Assembly (NCBI GenBank): GCA_902462295.1
Contig: CABQAZ010000006.1
Location: 1-64,000, forward strand
Reading direction: 5' to 3'
DNA: 64,000 nt
DNA from: an uncultured Clostridium sp.
GTDB taxonomy: Bacteria; Bacillota; Clostridia; TANB77; CAG-508
In this document: piece after piece, positions 59,017 through 64,000 of the stretch
Layout: each line of letters starts with the position of its first letter
How positions within the stretch are numbered: position 1 is the first letter of the stretch
Position numbers and translations under genes: made by a program
Notes under the pieces: generated by a model
Database searches by the model: none
What the model was told of the DNA's origin: nothing
The model's input: the letters and a program-made list of their open reading frames with translations, nothing else

Positions 59017-59343
59017 GTGAGTATATTTCCAAAAAAGGTAGTAAAAGGTAAAGACATGTTTACAACATTTCATATGAAAATTTGTAATAATTCAAATGAA
59101 GATGTTAGTGGGCAGATTAGATATAAAGTAGTTATGCCAAATGGGAAAATAGACGAATTTAATTTAAATAGAACAGAGGAAATAAAAGCAGAGTCTGAGT
59201 TAAATAAATATGATAAATATTATATAAAAGATAATTTTCCAATAGGAAGATATTTTGTAGATGGTACATTTTGGTGGGACGGTATGAATATATTATCAGA
59301 AACAAATAAAAATGATTTTTTTGATGTGGTAGAAAGGGAGTAA
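59017..59343 (+). CDS. Hypothetical Ig-like/beta-sandwich protein
   Basis: About 108 residues from GTG 59017, which is nine bases after AGAGAGG (59001-59007). The ATG at 59008 is too close to the RBS. The protein is beta-rich (FTTFHMKICNNSNEDVSGQI, RYFVDGTFWWDGMN), like a CARDB or Ig-fold domain, with no signal peptide. It is followed one base after the stop by the next gene, so the two are translationally linked. It lies next to the radical SAM peptide cluster and could be part of it; that link is only by position. Confidence 0.65.
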   Translation: MSIFPKKVVKGKDMFTTFHMKICNNSNEDVSGQIRYKVVMPNGKIDEFNLNRTEEIKAESELNKYDKYYIKDNFPIGRYFVDGTFWWDGMNILSETNKNDFFDVVERE

Positions 59344-59344
59344 T

Positions 59345-60067
59345 ATGAGAAAAATAGATGGATTAAAATTTTTACAAAAAAATTTTCCTAATTTAACAGT
59401 TGATTGTTTATTTGTAGATAAAGTTGAAAATTTGGATGAAAAACAATTGGAAAAAAGCAAATTATGGAGAGTGCGAGGTGGACGTACAATAGGCTCGGAA
59501 TTAAATTTGCCACAAGGTACTTTTTCAGATAAAAAAGAATTGAAAAAATTTATGAAAGAACAGAAACAAAAAGATAAAAATATGGAGTTTGTAATTCATA
59601 GAGTATCACCAGAGTATTTTTCCGCACCTTTTGTAGGAACTTTAGCTGTATATAATAAAGGTGATAGACCAGGAATAAAGATTGAATTACAAGAAGTTAC
59701 TAAAGAATTAGTTGATTCAATCGATAAAGGAAAAAGACCAAGAGATTGGGAAGCGAGCCTAATACTTGATTATGAATTTTTAAGTAAAGCTCCAAAAGTT
59801 TTAAAAAAATCTCCTAATTTGAATATGGATTTCTTGAAATATCCTATAGTTGTTATCCATGAGATTGGTGAGCAAATTTTTGAATTATATGAAAATAATG
59901 GACAAGAAGCGGAGACTTATACAAGATTTAATATTTATGATTTAGGACAAGTTGTTTTAGATGACCATAGAAGTAAAGAATCCTTTATGGAAAAATATAA
60001 GTTTACGCCATCTCCTATAACTAATTCTAAATCGTGTAAAAACACTAAAAAAGAGATTGAACGATGA
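59345..60067 (+). CDS. Hypothetical protein (240 residues) next to the radical SAM cluster
   Basis: I do not recognise this family. It is soluble and has an N-terminal helical segment, a Gly/Arg block (WRVRGGRTIGSELNLPQG) and a central region with VIHRVSPEYFSAPFVGTLAV. The late segment IVVIHEIGEQIFELYENNG follows. The HE of HEIGE is a possible metal or catalytic pair. It has one-base spacing to the preceding gene. A hairpin (AGAGGGTACA with TGTATCCTCT, 60076-60098, T-run after) ends the unit. Confidence 0.6.
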   Translation: MRKIDGLKFLQKNFPNLTVDCLFVDKVENLDEKQLEKSKLWRVRGGRTIGSELNLPQGTFSDKKELKKFMKEQKQKDKNMEFVIHRVSPEYFSAPFVGTLAVYNKGDRPGIKIELQEVTKELVDSIDKGKRPRDWEASLILDYEFLSKAPKVLKKSPNLNMDFLKYPIVVIHEIGEQIFELYENNGQEAETYTRFNIYDLGQVVLDDHRSKESFMEKYKFTPSPITNSKSCKNTKKEIER

Positions 60068-60075
60068 TTTTTACA

Positions 60076-60107
60076 GAGAGGGTACAATGTATCCTCTTGA
60101 TTTTTTC
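60076..60107 (+). terminator. Intrinsic terminator
   Basis: GAGAGGGTACA and TGTATCCTCT arms followed by TTGATTTTTTC. Confidence 0.8.
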
Positions 60108-60117
60108 TAAGACATTT

Positions 60118-60194
60118 AATTATCACATCAATATTGAATTTTACATAAAATATACAAGAAATACAAATGTAAAATTGAAAGTGATGTGATAATT
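60118..60194 (+). promoter_or_regulatory. Long inverted repeat covering the permease leader
   Basis: Arms 60118-60146 (AATTATCACATCA, TTGAATTTTACAT) and 60167-60194 (ATGTAAAATTGAA, TGATGTGATAATT) can form a nearly continuous stem of about 26 pairs ending one base before the start codon. The weak RBS (GTGATG) would be hidden in it. An operator, an RNA thermometer-like control or a former mobile repeat are possible. Confidence 0.65.
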
Positions 60195-60195
60195 T

Positions 60196-60993
60196 ATGAA
60201 TAAGAAAGAAACAATTTCTAATGAAAGAAAAAAATATTTAAAAAAGATAAAAATAAGAAAAATTGAAATATTAATGACACAAGTTTTTATAATTATAGTA
60301 TTTATATTATTGTGGGAAATGCTTGCAAGAAAAGGAATAATAGATAGTTTTATAGCTAGTCAACCATCTAGAATAGTAAAGACATTTATGAATTTATCTT
60401 CAAATAATTTATTGGAACATTTAAAAATAACATGTGAAGAAACATTAATAGGATTTGGATTAGGAAGCATTGCTGGAGTTATAATTGCAATAATATTATG
60501 GTGGTCACCGTTTATTTCTAAAGTATCTGAACCTTTTTTAGTTGTTTTAAATAGTTTACCTAAAATTGCACTTGGTCCAGTAATTATAATTTGGGTTGGT
60601 GCTGGAATGCCTGCAATAATTGTGATGGCATTGGCAATCTCATTAATAGTTACAATACTTGATATATTAAATGGATTTTTACATACAGATAAAGAAAAAA
60701 TAAAAATGGTAAGAACATTTAATGCAAGTAAAATTCAAGTATTAACCAAAATCGTAATTCCATCAAATATATCAACTTTTTTTAATACATTAAAAGTTAA
60801 TATAGGACTTTCATTAGTAGGAGTAATATCTGGAGAGTTTTTAGTATCTAAAGGAGGATTAGGTTATCTAATAGTTTATGGAGGGCAAGTATTTCAATTA
60901 GATTTAGTTATGACTAGTGTTATTATTCTTGCTATTGTTGCAGCTCTTATGTATGAAACTATAGTTATATTAGAAAAGAAAATAGTAAAGTAA
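60196..60993 (+). CDS. NitT/TauT-type ABC transporter permease
   Basis: A 265-residue SsuC/TauC-like permease with six predicted helices. The EAA loop, which contacts the ATPase, is VRTFNASKIQVLTKIVIP near residues 173-190. The first helix is near residues 25-45 and a conserved LNSLPKIALGPVIIIWVG lies in the centre. It should work with the ATPase at 54815 and the binding protein at 61086. A long stem covers the start region. Confidence 0.9.
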   Translation: MNKKETISNERKKYLKKIKIRKIEILMTQVFIIIVFILLWEMLARKGIIDSFIASQPSRIVKTFMNLSSNNLLEHLKITCEETLIGFGLGSIAGVIIAIILWWSPFISKVSEPFLVVLNSLPKIALGPVIIIWVGAGMPAIIVMALAISLIVTILDILNGFLHTDKEKIKMVRTFNASKIQVLTKIVIPSNISTFFNTLKVNIGLSLVGVISGEFLVSKGGLGYLIVYGGQVFQLDLVMTSVIILAIVAALMYETIVILEKKIVK

Positions 60994-61018
60994 AAGAGAC
61001 ACATTGTTGTCTCTTTAT
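60993..61018 (+). terminator. Terminator of the permease gene
   Basis: AAAGAGACA and TGTCTCTTT, starting at the last base of the stop codon. Confidence 0.8.
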
Positions 61019-61085
61019 AAGTATTATTTATAAAAGTAACCTTTTAATAAATGTTTTCATAAAATAGACTAAAAGGAGGGAAAAT

Positions 61086-62108
61086 ATGAAAAAGATTGTA
61101 ATTAGTATTTTAGTAGTTGTACTTATAGCTGTTATAATATTGGGAATATATTGTTTGACAAATAAAAATAAAGAAGAAAATGTTGGATTGAAAACTATAC
61201 AATTAAATGAAGTAACTCGTTCTGTGTTTTATGCACCACAATATGTAGCAATTTCAAATGGTTTCTTTGAGCAAGAAGGATTAAAATTGGACATTACAAC
61301 AGGGCAAGGGGCAGACAAAGTTATGACTGCAATATTATCAGGTCAAAGTGATATAGGACTATGTGGACCAGAAGCAGCAATATATGTGTATAATGAAGGA
61401 AAAGAAGATTATGTTGAAGTATTTGCACAATTAACCAAAAAGGATGGTTCTTTTTTAGTAAGTAAAACACAAAATGATAATTTTTCATGGCAGGATTTAA
61501 AAGGAAAAACTGTGATACCAGGAAGAAAAGGTGGGGTACCATATATGACATTGGAATATGTTTTAAAACAAAATGGGTTAAATCCACAAACAGACTTAAT
61601 TTTAGATGATAGTATAAAATTTGACTTAATGGCAGGTGCTTTTTCAGGAGGAAATGCAGAATATGTAACATTATTTGAGCCTACAGCTTCAATGACACAA
61701 GATGCAGGAAAAGGTTATATTGTAGCTTCTGTTGGCGAATCTGCAGGAGAAGTACCGTATACTGCTTATTGTGCAAAGAAAAGTTATATTAAAAATAATT
61801 CTGATATTATTGAAAAATTTACTAAAGCAACATATATGGGTGAACAATGGGTTAAAGAACATACTGCTAAAGAAATTGCAGAGAAAATACAAGAATTTTT
61901 TCCAGATACAACAATAGAGTCATTGGAAAATTCTGTTCAGAAATATAAAGACATAGATGCATGGAATGATAATCCGATTTTAAAAGAGTCAGCATTTAAT
62001 AAATTACAAGAAATTATGTCAGAAGCGGGAGAACTTACTACAAAAGCACCATATGATAAAATTGTAAATAATTCATTTGCAGAAAAAGTTTCTAAAAGTG
62101 AGTCCTAA
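61086..62108 (+). CDS. NitT/TauT-type ABC transporter substrate-binding protein
   Basis: A 340-residue solute-binding protein. An N-terminal hydrophobic segment (residues 4-22) with Cys23 (GIYC, a poor lipobox) acts as anchor or signal. The NMT1/SsuA-like fold is visible (SVFYAPQYVAISNGFFEQEG, GQSDIGLCGPEAA, LKGKTVIPGRKGG). The ligand may be a sulfonate, nitrate or thiamine-like pyrimidine. AAAGGAGG precedes the ATG. It lies 5.5 kb from its ATPase gene, separated by an unrelated set of genes. Confidence 0.9.
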   Translation: MKKIVISILVVVLIAVIILGIYCLTNKNKEENVGLKTIQLNEVTRSVFYAPQYVAISNGFFEQEGLKLDITTGQGADKVMTAILSGQSDIGLCGPEAAIYVYNEGKEDYVEVFAQLTKKDGSFLVSKTQNDNFSWQDLKGKTVIPGRKGGVPYMTLEYVLKQNGLNPQTDLILDDSIKFDLMAGAFSGGNAEYVTLFEPTASMTQDAGKGYIVASVGESAGEVPYTAYCAKKSYIKNNSDIIEKFTKATYMGEQWVKEHTAKEIAEKIQEFFPDTTIESLENSVQKYKDIDAWNDNPILKESAFNKLQEIMSEAGELTTKAPYDKIVNNSFAEKVSKSES

Positions 62109-62122
62109 TTTTAGGACTCTTA
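62100..62122 (+). terminator. Terminator overlapping the stop codon
   Basis: GAGTCCT and AGGACTC arms, then TTATT. The left arm contains the last codons of the binding-protein gene. Confidence 0.8.
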
Positions 62123-62137
62123 TTACATATTAATGGT

Positions 62138-62196
62138 TTAAAATATAAGCTTTTTATTACATTCCTCAGCTTATTACAAAATTTAAGAAATTCTAG
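62138..62196. repeat. Diverged half-copy of the palindromic repeat
   Basis: TTAAAATATAAG, CATTCCTCAG and AAATTTAAGAAATTCTA occur in the order and spacing found at the right end of copy B (reverse complement of 20733-20804). Only this half is present. It shows that the repeat is not confined to the skin-like element. Confidence 0.7.
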
Positions 62197-62291
62197 TAAC
62201 GACTCTTCAAGATATTTGACTATATTTCTTTACTTATCGTTTTTAAAATGATATAATAGTGCTATCAAATTATTAAAAGAAGAGGTATAAG

Positions 62292-63602
62292 ATGAAAGAG
62301 ATAGAACTAAGAAATGTAAAAGGATGTGCAGATTATTCACCAAGAGAACAATATATTAGAAATTATATATCAGACACACTAAAAAGAGTATTTGAAAAAT
62401 ATGGATTCAAACCATTACAAACACCAATATTATGTTATTATGATTTATTAGCTTTAAAATACGATGAAGAAAACGATATATTAAAAGAGGTATATAAAGT
62501 AACAGACCAAGGAAATAGAAACTTAGCATTAAGATATGACTTAACAGTACCATTTGCAAAATACATAGCTATAAATCAAAATACAAAATTACCATTTAAA
62601 AGATATGAAATAGGAGAAGTATTTAGAAATGGACCTGTAAAACTAGGAAGAGATAGAGAGTTTATTCAATGTGATGTAGATAGTGTAGGAATAGAGGGAC
62701 AATTAGTAGAAGCTGAATTTGTTGCTTTATATGTAGAAGCATATAAAGAATTAGGAATTGATATTATAATAAAATATAATAACAGAAAATTCTTGTCAGG
62801 AATAATTATTGAAGCAGGTATTCCTGAAGAGCTAATAACAGAAACAATAACTATAATAGATAAGTTTGAAAAACTATCAAAACAAGAACTAGAAAAAGAG
62901 TTTCAGAAAATTGGATTAAACAGTAAGCAAATGGAAAAACTATTTATATATTTAAATATGGATGCAAATCAACTTATAAATATTGAGGATAAAAATGATG
63001 TATTGTCAGATGGAATAAAAGAACTTAATACATTAAAAAAATATATAGAAAAACTTGACTTGTTAAATTATGTTCAATTTTCACCATCACTTGCAAGAGG
63101 TCAAGAATACTACACAGGAACTGTTTTTGAAGTATATGTCAAAGATGGAAGTATTACCTCAAGCATTGGAGGAGGAGGACGTTATGATAAAATGATAACA
63201 GACTTCATAAAAAATGGTACAACATATCCAGCAGTAGGAGTTAGTTTTGGATTAAATGTCATTTATGAAATTTTAAGAAATAGAGAGGAATTTGCAGAAA
63301 AAGCATTAACAGATATTTATATTATTCCTATGGGGACAGAAATAGAATGTCTAAAAATAGCACAAGTATTAAGAAATGGTGGATACAAAGTTGAAGTTGA
63401 GATGAAAAATAGAAAAATGAAAAAAGCTTTAGAATATGCTAATACAGAACATATTCCATATGTGTTTATACTTGGCGAAGATGAGCTTGCAAATAATAGT
63501 ATAGCATTAAAAAATATGAATGAAAAGACTCAAGTACAAATTCCTATTAATAATATTGTAGAAGAATTTAATAAAATACGAATGAAAAACATTAATCAGT
63601 AA
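62292..63602 (+). CDS. hisS: Histidyl-tRNA synthetase
   Basis: A 436-residue class II synthetase. Motif 2 is FKRYEIGEVFRNGP with REFIQCDVD; the HisRS signature LARGQEYYTGTVFEVY replaces the usual LVRGLDYYTGTVFE; motif 3 is SFGLNVIYEIL. The C-terminal anticodon-binding domain is present (IYIIPMGTE, VEVEMKNRKMKKALEYA). AAGAGG precedes the ATG. The substitutions LVRGLDYY to LARGQEYY mark it as a clostridial variant, possibly a second HisRS. No T-box leader is evident. Confidence 0.93.
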   Translation: MKEIELRNVKGCADYSPREQYIRNYISDTLKRVFEKYGFKPLQTPILCYYDLLALKYDEENDILKEVYKVTDQGNRNLALRYDLTVPFAKYIAINQNTKLPFKRYEIGEVFRNGPVKLGRDREFIQCDVDSVGIEGQLVEAEFVALYVEAYKELGIDIIIKYNNRKFLSGIIIEAGIPEELITETITIIDKFEKLSKQELEKEFQKIGLNSKQMEKLFIYLNMDANQLINIEDKNDVLSDGIKELNTLKKYIEKLDLLNYVQFSPSLARGQEYYTGTVFEVYVKDGSITSSIGGGGRYDKMITDFIKNGTTYPAVGVSFGLNVIYEILRNREEFAEKALTDIYIIPMGTEIECLKIAQVLRNGGYKVEVEMKNRKMKKALEYANTEHIPYVFILGEDELANNSIALKNMNEKTQVQIPINNIVEEFNKIRMKNINQ

Positions 63603-63658
63603 CAATAAATTTTATATATTATTAAAAAAATGTAGACAATAAAAAGAGTATATGATAC

Positions 63659-63696
63659 AATAACATCTAGTATTAAAAACTAGATGTTATTTTTGA
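63659..63696 (+). terminator. Intrinsic terminator
   Basis: ATAACATCTAGT and ACTAGATGTTAT arms followed by TTTTTG. It follows a promoter-like TAGACA/TACAAT pair (63633-63660), so it may end hisS or attenuate the next gene. Confidence 0.88.
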
Positions 63697-63735
63697 AATA
63701 TTAATACATTTTGTTTGGGTTTAAGGAGGTATTTT

Positions 63736-64000
63736 ATGAAAAGAACAAAATTAGCAGATAGAATTTTACCAACATATACAAAAGGTGAAGAAATCTTTAA
63801 TATGGTATCACACATTGTTGGGGGCGTTGCAGGAATTGTAACAATAGTATTGTGTAGTGTTTTGGGAGCAATCAGACATAATCCATATGGGATTGTAAGT
63901 GGGGTGATTTTTGGTGTATCAATGTTATTTTTATATACAATGTCAAGCATATATCATGGGTTAAGTCCAAAACTAAAATCAAAAAAGGTTTTTCAAGTTT
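63736..64000 (+). CDS. Hemolysin III family (PAQR/YqfA) membrane protein, partial
   Basis: Eighty-eight residues are visible before the window ends. The start (RILPTYTKGEEIFNMVSHIV) and the first two helices with SHIVGGV and SSIYHGL carry the conserved Ser-His and Tyr-His residues of the hemolysin III/PAQR family. These proteins have seven helices and act in membrane lipid homeostasis. RBS AAGGAGGT precedes the ATG. The rest lies outside the window. Confidence 0.92.
   Translation, partial: MKRTKLADRILPTYTKGEEIFNMVSHIVGGVAGIVTIVLCSVLGAIRHNPYGIVSGVIFGVSMLFLYTMSSIYHGLSPKLKSKKVFQV

Overview
The window looks like chromosomal DNA of a spore-forming, very AT-rich Firmicute of the class Clostridia. 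The evidence is the codon usage, strong AGGAGG-type ribosome binding sites, a pro-sequence-bearing sigma-K gene, CIRCE heat-shock operators, MerR and PadR regulators, and long runs of AAA/ATA/TTA codons. I cannot name the species. No rRNA, tRNA or CRISPR array is visible.

Region 1 (1-4.5 kb) is a probable phase-variable surface-protein locus. A secreted-protein body (1538-3292, minus strand) has no promoter, RBS or signal peptide. These lie just outside it, facing the other way, in a 0.4 kb segment bounded by perfect 25-bp inverted repeats. Inversion would join them in frame. A further copy of the repeat at position 1 suggests a second silent cassette left of the window.

Region 2 (4.7-12.5 kb) is ordinary: a phosphofructokinase, a TetR regulator with a heterodimeric ABC exporter, an MscS channel and a DUF3592 protein.

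Region 3 (12.5-23.2 kb) is sigK split by a 9,914-bp skin-like element. The element carries a copper operon (csoR, a broken HMA-DsbD-like gene, copZ, copA, a DUF2318 protein), a cysteine desulfurase remnant, a PadR/SEDS module flanked by inverted copies of a palindromic repeat, a small ORF and a large serine recombinase. Removing the element restores a 233-residue pro-sigma-K reading frame.

Region 4 (23.3-29.3 kb) holds an acyl-CoA synthetase, clpB under a CIRCE operator, an EndA-type nuclease and a conserved hypothetical.

Region 5 (29.4-38.6 kb) is a second intervening element, 8,240 bp. It splits an M14 peptidoglycan peptidase gene at the codons for Asn-Pro-Asp-Gly-Val-Asp-Leu and has its own large serine recombinase. 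Its ends rejoin as a 34-bp palindromic attP-like site. The peptidase and sigK share an AC-N16-CATATAAT promoter-like motif, as expected for mother-cell sigma factors, so this may be a second developmentally excised element. Its cargo is an AAA/DUF4143 ATPase, a dead IS481-type element, a hypothetical and a helicase with five C-terminal repeats.

Region 6 (38.6-50.7 kb) holds cell-envelope and housekeeping genes: VanY-like peptidase, a YiiX-like papain-fold protein, a two-component system with a short repeat between the genes and again in frame inside the kinase, a frameshifted amidase, a TVP38 protein, tyrS, two tandem mgtE genes behind a possible leader-peptide attenuator, a nucleotide kinase-like protein and a GNAT acetyltransferase.

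Region 7 (50.7-64 kb) holds htpG (CIRCE-like operator), an unusual fusion of a complete MerR sensor-regulator to a VirD4/TraG-type ATPase, a NitT/TauT-type transporter whose three genes are dispersed but share an upstream motif, a short second MetRS, a Nudix hydrolase, a radical SAM/SPASM enzyme followed by a 35-residue peptide ending in Cys-Arg-Met-Cys-Gly (candidate RiPP system), hisS and the start of a hemolysin III gene.
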